Source of the DNA: JANNBN01 sp031385545
GTDB lineage: Bacteria; Actinomycetota; Acidimicrobiia; Acidimicrobiales; JANYDT01
NCBI GenBank assembly: GCA_031385545.1
Contig: JANNBN010000145.1
Span: forward strand, 22,265 to 86,264
Direction: 5' to 3'
DNA: 64,000 bases
This document shows, one piece after another, positions 16,801 to 25,499 of the stretch. Below the pieces are notes generated by a model, which saw nothing but the letters and a program-made list of their open reading frames with translations, had not been told where the DNA came from and did no database searches. A program made the position numbers and the translations under genes. Within the stretch, counting starts at the first letter, position 1. The number at the start of each line of letters is the position of its first letter.

Positions 16801-17737
16801 CGTGACAACCGAATCTCTCACGGACCTGCGCACGGCGCAGATCGGGCTACGAGACCGGTTGGTCGGTGCCGGCCTGTTGATCCCACTCGGTGCGGACGGG
16901 CTGATGGGTCGCAACGCTGTGTTCGAAGGTGTGGTGGAGGCCATCGGCGGGGCCGTCAACCGTGTCGCTGCCGACTACGACGAGACCACATGGTTCTTTC
17001 CTCCAGTCATTCCGCGCCAACTGGTGCACCGGGTCGGCTACCTGCGGTCGTTCCCAGACATGCTCGGCTCGCTGCACGCGTTCACCGGCACCGAAGGCGA
17101 CCAGGCAGCAATTCTTGCGGCGGTCGAGGAGGGGCACGACTACGGCAGCCGGTTCACCATGTCCGACGCGACGCTGCTCCCCGCATCGTGCTACCCGATC
17201 TACCTTGCGCTCGAAGGAAGCTCCGTGCCCTCATCGGGACGTGCGTTCCATACCATCGGCCATTGCTACCGCCACGAGCCATCACCGGACCCTGCCCGCT
17301 TGCGCTGCTTCCGCCAGCACGAGCATGTGATCGTCGGACACCACACGGTGGTCGATGCGTACGCCGAAACATGGCACGAACGTGCTGTCACCCTGCTGTG
17401 CGATCTCGGGCTGGACGCAGAACTGGTGGTGGCGAACGATCCGTTCTTCGGCCGGCCGGGGCGCCTGATGAAGGCACAACAGCGAGGCCAGGAATTGAAG
17501 CACGAGGTCATGGTTTCCATCACGTCGACGGAGCACCGAACCGCAGTTGCCTCGATCAACCGTCACCACGATCATTTCGGAACCCCGTTCTCGATCGGGC
17601 TCACCGATGCCGACGGCCCCGCGAACACCGCCTGCGTCGGGTTCGGCCTCGAACGAGTGGCGTTGGCCTTGTTCGCAACCCACGGCCTCGACGCGTCTGC
17701 CTGGCCATCCACAACCCGGAACCTGCTCGGCCTCTGA
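16793..17737 (+). CDS. Amino acid:[carrier protein] ligase (class II aaRS-like)
   Basis: This is a homologue of the catalytic core of atypical seryl-tRNA synthetase, without a tRNA-binding domain. Characterised members activate a small amino acid such as glycine or alanine with ATP and transfer it to the phosphopantetheine of a partner carrier protein instead of tRNA. The 314 residues show class II motif 2 (HTIGHCYRHEPSPDPARLRC) and motif 3 (ACVGFGLERVAL). The zinc ligands of the family are probably C133 (LLPASCYPIYLAL), E177 (RQHEHVIVG) and C281 (NTACVGFG). The gene overlaps the dehydrogenase gene by 8 bp and sits near the carrier protein, its evident partner. Which amino acid it selects cannot be read from the sequence. 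Confidence 0.92.
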   Translation: MTDVTTESLTDLRTAQIGLRDRLVGAGLLIPLGADGLMGRNAVFEGVVEAIGGAVNRVAADYDETTWFFPPVIPRQLVHRVGYLRSFPDMLGSLHAFTGTEGDQAAILAAVEEGHDYGSRFTMSDATLLPASCYPIYLALEGSSVPSSGRAFHTIGHCYRHEPSPDPARLRCFRQHEHVIVGHHTVVDAYAETWHERAVTLLCDLGLDAELVVANDPFFGRPGRLMKAQQRGQELKHEVMVSITSTEHRTAVASINRHHDHFGTPFSIGLTDADGPANTACVGFGLERVALALFATHGLDASAWPSTTRNLLGL

Positions 17738-17783
17738 GCTGGGTCGACCACCCTTCGCCTGACCTCCTCCCGACTTCTTCCCC

Positions 17784-18761
17784 GTGTCCGCAACCCGCAT
17801 CCTCGATCCGCTGCTGCAGAACCGCCATCAGTTGCACGGTGAGACACGCATCTGGCTGGAGACAAGTTGCTATGTAGACTTATGGATTGAGCTCCTGCAT
17901 GGATTAGGCCTCGACCCGGTCGTTGCGCTCGGCTTCGTCTTCGAGATCGAATTCGAAGACGACCAGTGGACCTTTCTCAAGTATCCCCTCGAAGACCTGC
18001 GCGATGCCTACGGGTTGGACGTGTGCGAGCTGGCGCTGTGGCGCCCGACGGAGCGCCATCTTGTGGAGCAACTCCGCAACGGCCGGCCCGTCATCATCGA
18101 GGTGGATTCGTTCCACCTCGCGGACACCGCCGGAACCGCCTATCAGAAGGCCCACGTCAAGAGCTCGATCGCAGTCACCGGCATCGATCCCGAGACACAA
18201 ACACTCGAGTACTTCCATGGCCAAGGGCACTTCGAGCTGCCGACGCATGACTACAGCGCGCTCCTGCGTATCGGCCAGCCCGATCGGTTCACCGGCGATG
18301 TGCTGCCACCGTACGTCGAGATCGTCAAAGCCGACCGGACGTTCCACCTGCTGCCCGATCAAGCTGCCGTGACCGCGCGACGGCTTGCCGCATCGCACCT
18401 TGCCCGCAGGCGACCCGCCGCCGAGAGCGCTGCGCGGTTCCGTGCACAATTGGTTTCCGAAGCGGCGCAGCTCCTCGCAGATCTGGCGTCGTTCCACGCC
18501 TATGCGTTTGCAACCGTTCGCCAGCTCGGCGCCGCTGCAGAGCTTGGTGCCGATGTCATGGCGCTCATCGGCGAGGACCACCTCGATGCCCTCTTCCGCT
18601 CAGCTGCACAGTCCTGCAAGGGATTGCAGTTCAAGCTGGCACGTCTCGCGGCTGGACGTGTCGTTGACGTCGGCCAGGCGGTCGACGATGCACTCGAACC
18701 GTGGCTGCACGCAATGGACACGTTGCACCACCGTCTCCTGACGCCAGGAATCAGCACGTGA
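17784..18761 (+). CDS. DUF1839 family protein, possible aminoacyl-carrier transferase
   Basis: This is a 325-residue protein of the DUF1839 family, with no proven reaction. The N-terminal two thirds hold the conserved blocks ETSCYVDLWIELLHGLGLDP (cysteine C29), DDQWTFLKYPLEDLRDAYGL, EVDSFHLADTAGTAY and KAHVKSSIAVTGID (histidine H124), then EYFHGQGHFELP. The Cys ... EVDxF ... H ... G-D/ID order resembles BtrH-type N-terminal domains, which move an acyl group from a carrier protein to an amine using a cysteine thiolate. That resemblance is my reading, not a search result. The C-terminal third is alanine-rich and helical. It ends in a GTGA overlap with the GH2-like gene, so the two are translationally coupled. 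Confidence 0.8.
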   Translation: MSATRILDPLLQNRHQLHGETRIWLETSCYVDLWIELLHGLGLDPVVALGFVFEIEFEDDQWTFLKYPLEDLRDAYGLDVCELALWRPTERHLVEQLRNGRPVIIEVDSFHLADTAGTAYQKAHVKSSIAVTGIDPETQTLEYFHGQGHFELPTHDYSALLRIGQPDRFTGDVLPPYVEIVKADRTFHLLPDQAAVTARRLAASHLARRRPAAESAARFRAQLVSEAAQLLADLASFHAYAFATVRQLGAAAELGADVMALIGEDHLDALFRSAAQSCKGLQFKLARLAAGRVVDVGQAVDDALEPWLHAMDTLHHRLLTPGIST

Positions 18762-21370
18762 CCGAGCAACGTTGTTCTGGCCAGGTCGTAGGGCTGCCAC
18801 CCGGTGCCGCGACCTCACCGGTGTCCGAGGTCTTCGACACCGCTGTGTGGCTTGACGCACCGGACTTCAGCACCATCGGCCGCTGCGTCACCGACGCGGG
18901 GTGGTTCGATCCCGCGCGACCGCACTGCGATCTCGATGCGCTCGACTGGTGGTTTCACTGCTCCCTGCTGGATGCCACCAGCGCCACCACGCAGCCGCTG
19001 TGGCTTCAATCCGATGGTCTGTCCGTCGGTGCTGAGGTCTTCGCCGACGAGCAGCTCGTCTTCACGGCTGAGTCGGCCAACATCCCGGTCACGGTTCGGA
19101 TCCCGGCCGGCACGCGCTCGATCTGGTTGAGATTCCGCTCCCTGCTGACGCAACTCGACGCGCTCCGATCCGTAGACCGGGCGCATCCCGCGCGATGGCG
19201 CACCCGGCTGGTCGCGGACCAGCGGCTGAGACTTGTTCGCACTCCCCTGCTCGGCAGAATGCCGGGGTGGAACCCACCCCTTCCAGTCATCGGTTCACAT
19301 GGAAATGTTCGGCTGTCGGCCAGACGCTCGCCCGTCGAGGTCTCCCGGACCATCACCGCAAACCCCGACGGTAGCCAGACAGTCGTCATCGTGACAATGG
19401 TCGATCTGGCAGCAAGCGAAACCGTGCGTGTACATATCTCCGGAGGTGACGCGCTCACCGAGGCACTTTGCGATGCAATCGCAGCCGACATCGAAATGGG
19501 CGGTGCCACAGAGGCCGACGAGCTGACCCGCGTCACTGCATCGGTTCATGTGGCCCGCGACGGTTTCCGTCGTTGGTGGCCACACACGCACGGCATCCCC
19601 GCCACCTCGTTAGTCGAGCTTTGCATCGCGACGGCCGGATTCATCCCAGTCGACGATGGGGCGAACACTGAGTCACACGAGTTGGCTCGCCTTGCGTTCC
19701 GCGACGTCGTGCTGCATCACGCCGGTCCCGATGGCCGCCACGGAACACACCTCACCGTGAACGGAACAAAGGTCTTCGTGCGCGGTGCCAATTGGATTCC
19801 CGTGAGCGCCGCCGACCCGTTCACCGAAGGTGAATCGACGCGTGCAGCGCTGCAGGACTGTGTCACCGCCGGGATGAACCTCGTGCGAGTCGCGGGCACA
19901 ACCGTCATCCCTCCCGAAGCGTTCCTTGATGCCTGCGACGCGCTTGGCATCCTCGTCTGGCACGACCTTCCGTTCGCCAACCTCGACGTCCCGCTCGGGG
20001 CCCCAGCACTTCGCGATCTGATCCACGAAGAGGTTCTTCACCTCGCACGACGAGCCGCCACGCACGCGTGCGTCGCCGTGCTGTGCGGAGGCAGTGAGGT
20101 GGAACAGCAGGCCGCAATGGCCGGTGCGTCTCCGGCCGTTGTGGACGACACGCTCGGCCGCACGTTCCTCGCTGAACTGTGCGCCTTCAGTGCTCCGACG
20201 GTTTCCTACGTCACCTCGTCGCCATCCCCTGCACCTGGTTCGGACGCAGTTCCGGGCGAGGCGCCGCATCACCACCGCAGCGGGGTTTCGCACTACTTCG
20301 GCGTCAGCGCGTACCGACGGCCTCTCCTCGACGCCCGTACCTCCGAGGTGGGGTTCGCCACGGAGTGCCTGGCGTTCGCGAACGTCCCGACCGCCGGGAC
20401 GGTCGACACGCTGATGGGCAACGATGGGCCTGTGGTGCATCATCCGCGGTGGAAGCAGCGCGTGCCGCGTGACCGTGGAGCCGGCTGGGATTTCGACGAT
20501 GTCCGCGACGCGATGACGGAGCAACTCTTCGGGGTGTCTCCGACGGCGCTGCGGTGGGCCGATCCTGCAGCAGCGTTGGACCTGGGACGGATCACCTCGG
20601 CCGAGGCCGTCGACGCAACGCTCACCGAATGGAGGCGCGAGCACTCCCGATGCAGCGGCGCGATCGTGTGGACCGGCCGAGACCTGTGGGACGGCGCCGG
20701 TTGGGGGCTGACCGAAGCGACCGGGGTACGAAAGGCTGCCTGGTACGGGTTCGCTCGTCGCTCGCAGCCCGTGATCGTGGGCCTGACGGACGAGGGCCTC
20801 AACGGGGTCGACGTGCACCTGGTCAACGACAGAGGAACAGACATCCACGTCATCCTTGACGTTGGAGCGTGGGCAGAGACTGGCCCGGTTCTCACTGCTT
20901 CCCGGCCGATGACCCTCGGTGCTCGCTCTGCCGTCACCCTGCCCGCCGCCACGCTGTTCCAGGACTTCCGCGATCTCACGGGTGTCTACGCGTTCGGCCC
21001 GGCTGCAATCGAACTCGTTCGCGCTCGATTGCGCTCCGCGGATGGGCAATGGATTTCCGATGCACACTTATGGCCGAAAGGTCGGCCTCACGCTGCCCGG
21101 CGAGGCGACACGCTGGAAGCGTCGATATCCAGGTCCGGTTACAGCACGATCGTGCATGTCGCAGCGCCCGCTGGAGCGTTCGGGGTGCGGGTAGACGCTC
21201 GTGGTTGGACCGCAGGCGATGCGTGGTTCCACCTGGCACCCGGTGACTTCCGCGACATCCCGCTCACACCGACGGGTCCACAACCAGCTTCGCTGGCAGT
21301 AATACGCGCGCTTTCGGTCGCGTCTTCGGTCACACTGCAGATTCCGGCCCCACTTGGAGCCGTGTCATGA
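18758..21370 (+). CDS. GH2-like (beta-mannosidase-type) protein of the carrier-protein cluster
   Basis: This 870-residue protein is built like glycoside hydrolase family 2 beta-mannosidases: N-terminal sandwich domains, a TIM-barrel core, and C-terminal domains. Core motifs match: KVFVRGANWIPVSAADPF, CDALGILVWHDLPFANLDVP, then LCGGSEVEQQ, where E447 is the expected acid/base, and RTSEVGFATE, where E530 is the expected nucleophile. Both catalytic glutamates are thus retained, although surrounding residues differ from typical enzymes ('GNNEIE', 'SEFGFQS'). No signal peptide is seen, implying a cytoplasmic sugar conjugate as substrate. The GTG start at 18758 overlaps the DUF1839 stop by 4 bp and the stop overlaps the next ATG by 4 bp. 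Confidence 0.82.
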   Translation: MTEQRCSGQVVGLPPGAATSPVSEVFDTAVWLDAPDFSTIGRCVTDAGWFDPARPHCDLDALDWWFHCSLLDATSATTQPLWLQSDGLSVGAEVFADEQLVFTAESANIPVTVRIPAGTRSIWLRFRSLLTQLDALRSVDRAHPARWRTRLVADQRLRLVRTPLLGRMPGWNPPLPVIGSHGNVRLSARRSPVEVSRTITANPDGSQTVVIVTMVDLAASETVRVHISGGDALTEALCDAIAADIEMGGATEADELTRVTASVHVARDGFRRWWPHTHGIPATSLVELCIATAGFIPVDDGANTESHELARLAFRDVVLHHAGPDGRHGTHLTVNGTKVFVRGANWIPVSAADPFTEGESTRAALQDCVTAGMNLVRVAGTTVIPPEAFLDACDALGILVWHDLPFANLDVPLGAPALRDLIHEEVLHLARRAATHACVAVLCGGSEVEQQAAMAGASPAVVDDTLGRTFLAELCAFSAPTVSYVTSSPSPAPGSDAVPGEAPHHHRSGVSHYFGVSAYRRPLLDARTSEVGFATECLAFANVPTAGTVDTLMGNDGPVVHHPRWKQRVPRDRGAGWDFDDVRDAMTEQLFGVSPTALRWADPAAALDLGRITSAEAVDATLTEWRREHSRCSGAIVWTGRDLWDGAGWGLTEATGVRKAAWYGFARRSQPVIVGLTDEGLNGVDVHLVNDRGTDIHVILDVGAWAETGPVLTASRPMTLGARSAVTLPAATLFQDFRDLTGVYAFGPAAIELVRARLRSADGQWISDAHLWPKGRPHAARRGDTLEASISRSGYSTIVHVAAPAGAFGVRVDARGWTAGDAWFHLAPGDFRDIPLTPTGPQPASLAVIRALSVASSVTLQIPAPLGAVS

Positions 21371-23025
21371 CCGGTTTCCCGATCGATTCGCTCGGGTGGA
21401 TCGACACTGAGACACCACTGTTCACCCGCCGGATCCAGCCGAAGAAGAACGCCGTACGACACGAGCTCGGCGTGGTCGTGGTACCCAGCTTCGGTTACGT
21501 CGAGCTGGTTGCTCGCGACGGCTGGGTGTTCATGGCACACCTCCTCGCGGATGCTGGCTTCCCGACGATTCTTCTGGACCTCCCCGGGACGGGGTCCTCC
21601 GGTGATATTCCGTCCGACTCGTCCTGGATAAAGTCGTGGGTCGGTGCGGTTCGCCACGCAGTGTGCGCCGTCGAAACGAGCAAGGTCGTGCTGATCGGCG
21701 CCAGGGTCGGGGCCCTCGTGGCAAGTGCAGCGCTCCAACAAGCCGATATCGACGAGCAAGTGGAATCGCTCGTTCTCTGGTCACCTACACCCTCCGGAAG
21801 GCAGTTCAAACGCGAACTCAGCCTCCTTGCCGCCAGTCCTCCCGGTTCGGTGCAGCCCGATGGAGTCACGTTCGGTGGCTTCTTACACTCGGCGGCGCTT
21901 CTCGATGAACTAGGCACACTTACGTTGCGCCCGATGTCGGCCAGGGGCCGGACGATGATGATCATCGAGGACTCCCAGCGACCCGAGCCGACGAAAGCTG
22001 TCGCCGTGTTCGAAGACCTCGGCTGGTCGGTGAAGACCGTCCGATCCAGCGAGACACGAGCCTGGCTCGACGCGTCCGCAGAACTCGCCGCGCCACCATC
22101 GGCCGATGGACAGCTGCTCGTGGGCCACCTGCAATCGGTTGCCGCCTCGATGTCACAGTTCATGACGCCAACGGCATCGGGAGACATCGCTTCGCATCAT
22201 GGGGCCAATTCGACCATCGGTTTGAGCGAAGAGGTTCAGGCCCTCGGGCCCCCCGGTTTGGCTGCGGTCTTCCACCACCCACCCACCCAGCCCGACGCCG
22301 CCCTCGGCGTGATGCTCCTCAATTCTGGCGTCGAGCGGGCGTGGGGTCCTGGCAGGGCGTGGGTCGACGCCGCCCGGCGATGGTCAGCTGCGGGAATCAC
22401 CGTCGCACGTATCGAGCATGCGTCAACCGGCGACAGCGGCACGTGGCCCGGCCAGGAGCGCCACGACGTCTATGGCAGCCACGGCTCAGTCGACATCGCC
22501 CTCGGCCTCGAAGCCATGGCGTCTCGGGGAGCGGATCGGGTAGTCGCAGCAGGACTGTGCTCGAGTGCGTTCGCCCTGCTGCAGGCCGGACCTGACCAGC
22601 GGATGGCTGTAGCCGTGGCGATCAACCCGCAGCTCTACCGGATCGGCACCGGGGCCGGCGTGATCGAGGAAGAGACCAACCACGTGCGGTACTGGATTGC
22701 GCGGGTTGATCAGGTCATCGGGCTGCGCCGCACGCTGAATGCACTGAAACGATTGCTCGGCCGATACCATCCCGCGTTCGACTGGATCGAGGCGTTCGTG
22801 GGCAGCTCCACCCGCCTTGTACTCGTGTTCGGATCAGACGATCGAGGACTGCGATTCCTGCAACGCGAGGGTGCTGGCAAGCTCGCGTCGTTGCAGCGTG
22901 CCGGGGTTGAGCTCGTGGTCATCGATGGGCTGGACCATGCGTTGCACAGCGGGGTTCACCGCGCACAGGTGATGGCCGTTCTGGACCGACTACTCGCTGA
23001 CGTTTGTCCACCACCCGAGTGCTGA
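21367..23025 (+). CDS. Tandem alpha/beta-hydrolase protein
   Basis: This 552-residue protein contains two alpha/beta-hydrolase-like halves. The first (about residues 30-250) has GTGSSGD and a nucleophile elbow reading G111-A-R113-V-G115, with arginine where serine should be. The second (about 300-545) has ARIEHASTGDSG, an elbow G396-L-C398-S-S, with cysteine in the nucleophile position, and a late VFGSDDRG and DGLDHALHSG that could supply the acid and histidine. These two elbow types resemble the paired exosortase A system-associated hydrolases 2 and 1, here fused, though no exosortase is in the window. It ends the carrier-protein cluster and overlaps the GH2-like gene by ATGA. Confidence 0.75.
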   Translation: MTGFPIDSLGWIDTETPLFTRRIQPKKNAVRHELGVVVVPSFGYVELVARDGWVFMAHLLADAGFPTILLDLPGTGSSGDIPSDSSWIKSWVGAVRHAVCAVETSKVVLIGARVGALVASAALQQADIDEQVESLVLWSPTPSGRQFKRELSLLAASPPGSVQPDGVTFGGFLHSAALLDELGTLTLRPMSARGRTMMIIEDSQRPEPTKAVAVFEDLGWSVKTVRSSETRAWLDASAELAAPPSADGQLLVGHLQSVAASMSQFMTPTASGDIASHHGANSTIGLSEEVQALGPPGLAAVFHHPPTQPDAALGVMLLNSGVERAWGPGRAWVDAARRWSAAGITVARIEHASTGDSGTWPGQERHDVYGSHGSVDIALGLEAMASRGADRVVAAGLCSSAFALLQAGPDQRMAVAVAINPQLYRIGTGAGVIEEETNHVRYWIARVDQVIGLRRTLNALKRLLGRYHPAFDWIEAFVGSSTRLVLVFGSDDRGLRFLQREGAGKLASLQRAGVELVVIDGLDHALHSGVHRAQVMAVLDRLLADVCPPPEC

Positions 23026-23088
23026 AAGTCCCCCACTCGGCCCAACCGTGGCACGGGGCGCCCGCTTCGGCCTGAGTGGGGGACTTTC
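23024..23088. terminator. Long hairpin between convergent genes
   Basis: GAAAGTCCCCCACTC at 23024-23038 and GAGTGGGGGACTTTC at 23074-23088 form a perfect 15 bp inverted repeat around a 35 bp centre. It begins at the stop codon of the double hydrolase and lies before the 3' end of the convergent FKBP gene. It has no clear U-tract on the plus strand, but the position suits a bidirectional terminator. Confidence 0.6.
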
Positions 23089-23120
23089 CTCGGGCTTGCC
23101 ACCTGCGGCCGGGATTTCCG

Positions 23121-24188
23121 TCAGCTTGCGATGGTGGTGCCTGTGACCTCGAACCGTGGGGCTTGCAACGCAACGAGGCGAACGTAAAGCACCAGCGATT
23201 CATTCGGCCCGATCACCGGTGGGCTGCCGAGTGTGCCGAACCCGAGGTTGGGTGGGATCAGGATGCGGCGAAGGCCCCCGACCCGCATGCCTTGCATCCC
23301 TTGGTCGAACCCCTTCACCACCGTGTCCCGTCCGAGTGCAAGGCCGAGCAGCGGCGCAGAGTCTTCCCAATTCGACTCGACGGCGGTCCCGGCAGACCAG
23401 GTGACGAGCACGAACTTGACGCCGACCTTCGACGACGGCCCGACTGCATCGCCTTTACCCATCTCGATATCTTGGACCGTCAGCACGTCGGGTTTCGCTC
23501 CGGTCGGTACTTCGACCTTCGGCTCCTCTCCGATGAGCGCCCGACGCTCGGGGGTGAGCTCGAACTCCACCGGTACATCAGCGGGGTCGTCAAGCTCGCT
23601 CATTGACGGAGGAGGGCCGATCAACTGGCTGTCGGGTGCAAACACGATGGCGATCACCTGATCTTGCTCCAGCCGAAGATCCAGCGGGTTGGCCACTTCG
23701 ACCGGCTCGCTGTGCGTCGCACCGCCGAATACGAGGACCCGAACGCTTCCCTTCTTCCCGTTGGGACACCGATCGCCGTTGTGCCGTGCGATTTTCAGCA
23801 CATCAACGTCGAGTCGATCCTGTGCGAGTCCAATCCCGACGACACCCGTGAATCGGCGGAGGGTGGCATTGGCTCCGCCCGCCCGGTCAGTGAACGGATG
23901 GATGTGGATCAAACCGTCAGCATGCGTATGAATCCCATCAGGATCCGCGAGCTCCGACCCATCGATCGAATCAAGATACCGATCACAGTCGTAGACCCCG
24001 TAGGCCGCATGCCAATGATCCACGTTCACCACCGGCCCCACCCCACCCGACCCGGCCGAGTGAGTACCGACGCGACTCGACGAAGTCGAGGAGCCAGCAA
24101 CTGGTGCGCCAGCTCCAGGAGCACCAGAAGAGCAAGCCCCAACCAAGAACCCCAACCCCACAAGCCCAACCCGCCGAAGATTTTCCAC
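23121..24188 (-). CDS. FKBP-type peptidyl-prolyl isomerase lipoprotein
   Basis: This is a 355-residue exported protein predicted to speed folding of proteins outside the membrane by proline isomerisation. It begins with a lipoprotein signal (hydrophobic segment, then VGAC with the lipid-bearing cysteine at C19) and a Ser/Gly/Ala-rich linker to about residue 50. The middle (50-230) holds a histidine-rich module (DHWHAAYGVYDCDRYLDSI; HTHADGLIHIHPF) that could bind a metal. The FKBP domain occupies about 245-345 (LALGRDTVVKGFDQGMQGMR, VGGLRRILIPPNLGFG). The GTG start has TAACCT 7 bp upstream, a leaderless layout. It is convergent with the carrier-protein cluster. Confidence 0.88.
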   Translation of the reverse strand: MENLRRVGLVGLGFLVGACSSGAPGAGAPVAGSSTSSSRVGTHSAGSGGVGPVVNVDHWHAAYGVYDCDRYLDSIDGSELADPDGIHTHADGLIHIHPFTDRAGGANATLRRFTGVVGIGLAQDRLDVDVLKIARHNGDRCPNGKKGSVRVLVFGGATHSEPVEVANPLDLRLEQDQVIAIVFAPDSQLIGPPPSMSELDDPADVPVEFELTPERRALIGEEPKVEVPTGAKPDVLTVQDIEMGKGDAVGPSSKVGVKFVLVTWSAGTAVESNWEDSAPLLGLALGRDTVVKGFDQGMQGMRVGGLRRILIPPNLGFGTLGSPPVIGPNESLVLYVRLVALQAPRFEVTGTTIAS

Positions 24189-24195
24189 CCCAACA

Positions 24196-24201
24196 AGGTT
24201 A
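24196..24201 (-). promoter_or_regulatory. -10-like box TAACCT for the FKBP gene
   Basis: TAACCT on the minus strand lies 7 bp before the GTG start; no Shine-Dalgarno is present. Further upstream, GCGGTCCCGCCA occurs twice (24333-24344 and 24355-24366) in the very GC-rich gap before ilvC. Confidence 0.45.
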
Positions 24202-24374
24202 GGCGGCGCCAGAAGCCAGCGCAGGAAAGCGAGCTGGAGGCGGTGGGGGGTGACCCGACGGGGAGGGGCCCGCCGAGCGCCAGCGAGGTGGGAGGGACCA
24301 CCCGGAGGAGGCAGGCCCCGCCACCGCCTCCAGCGGTCCCGCCAGCCCGATCCGGCGGTCCCGCCACATGCCCC

Positions 24375-25406
24375 CTAGTTCGAACCGCCTGCTGCGTCTT
24401 CGACCTTCTGCTTACCAGCGGAGATCCACGGCATCATCGCCCGCAGTTCCGAACCGGTCTTCTCGATGGGGTGGGCCTTGCCTGCTGCGCGCAGCGCGTT
24501 GAAGGTTGGTGAACCGGCCTTGTAGTCGCCGATGAATTCCTTGGTGAACTCGCCGCTGGTGATCTCGCCGAGAATCTTCTTCATCTCGGCCTTGGTTGCG
24601 TCGGTGACGATGCGAGGGCCGCGGGTGAGGTCCCCGTATTCGGCGGTGGTGCTGATGGAATAGCGCATGCCGCTGATGCCCTGTTCGTACATCAGGTCAA
24701 CAATCAGCTTCACTTCGTGGAGGCATTCGAAATAAGCCATCTCGGGCTGGTAGCCAGCCTCGACCAGCGTCTCGAAACCGGCCTGCACCAGGCTGGTGAG
24801 CCCGCCGCACAACACAACCTGCTCGCCGAACAAATCGGTTTCGGTCTCTTCGGCAAACGTTGTCTCGATGACCCCTGCGCGTGCGCCGCCGATGGCGTAG
24901 GCATAGCTGAGCGCTTTGGCCTTGGCCCGGCTCGATGCATCCTGGTGCACGGCGATGAGTGCGGGCACGCCGCCACCTTCGGTGTACGTACGACGCACGA
25001 GGTGGCCAGGACCCTTCGGGGCGATCATGATGACGTCGATGTCGGCCGCTGGTGACACCAGGCCGAAACGAACGTTGAGACCGTGGGCAAATGCAACGGC
25101 CTGGCCAGGGGTGAGGTTTGGGGCGACGTCACGGTCGAACACCTCGGCGATGTCGGTGTCCGGCAGGGTGATCATGACCAGGTCTGCATAAGAGGCGGCC
25201 TCTGGCATGGTCATGACACGAAGGCCGGCGGCCTCGGCCTTGGCCTTCGAGCCAGAGCCTTCACGCAGGCCAACCACCACGTCGACGCCGGATTCCTTCA
25301 GGTTCAGCGCGTGTGCGTGGCCCTGGCTGCCGTAGCCCAGAATTGCGACCTTCAGGCCGAGGATGATTGAAGGATCTGCGTCCTTCTCGTAGTACACGGT
25401 TGCCAT
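24375..25406 (-). CDS. ilvC: Ketol-acid reductoisomerase
   Basis: This is the second common enzyme of isoleucine and valine synthesis; it rearranges and reduces acetolactate or acetohydroxybutyrate with NADPH and magnesium. The 343-residue length is the short class I form. The nucleotide loop LGYGSQGHAHALNLKESG is clear, as are the metal-site segments DLFGEQVVLCGG and FECLHEVKLIVDLMYEQG. An AAGGAG-type ribosome-binding site precedes the ATG. Unlike many actinobacteria, it is not joined to ilvBN, which lie 5.6 kb away. It is divergent from an IlvY-like LysR gene across an operator-bearing gap. Confidence 0.98.
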   Translation of the reverse strand: MATVYYEKDADPSIILGLKVAILGYGSQGHAHALNLKESGVDVVVGLREGSGSKAKAEAAGLRVMTMPEAASYADLVMITLPDTDIAEVFDRDVAPNLTPGQAVAFAHGLNVRFGLVSPAADIDVIMIAPKGPGHLVRRTYTEGGGVPALIAVHQDASSRAKAKALSYAYAIGGARAGVIETTFAEETETDLFGEQVVLCGGLTSLVQAGFETLVEAGYQPEMAYFECLHEVKLIVDLMYEQGISGMRYSISTTAEYGDLTRGPRIVTDATKAEMKKILGEITSGEFTKEFIGDYKAGSPTFNALRAAGKAHPIEKTGSELRAMMPWISAGKQKVEDAAGGSN

Positions 25407-25499
25407 GGGGGTGCTCCTTGGAGGTGGCGACGAACGGGTGAGGTGCGTCGAAGTTCGGCTGGCCCGAAAATCGGGACATCTCAGTGTGCGACATCCGAA

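Noticed and set aside
19673..21067. Minus-strand open frame opposite the GH2-like gene
   Set aside because: It is a shadow of the coupled GH2-like gene and has no start context or family similarity.
24026..24367. Gly-rich minus-strand frame in the gap before the FKBP gene
   Set aside because: It overlaps the start of the FKBP gene in another frame and consists mostly of Gly/Pro/Leu runs from GC-rich DNA.
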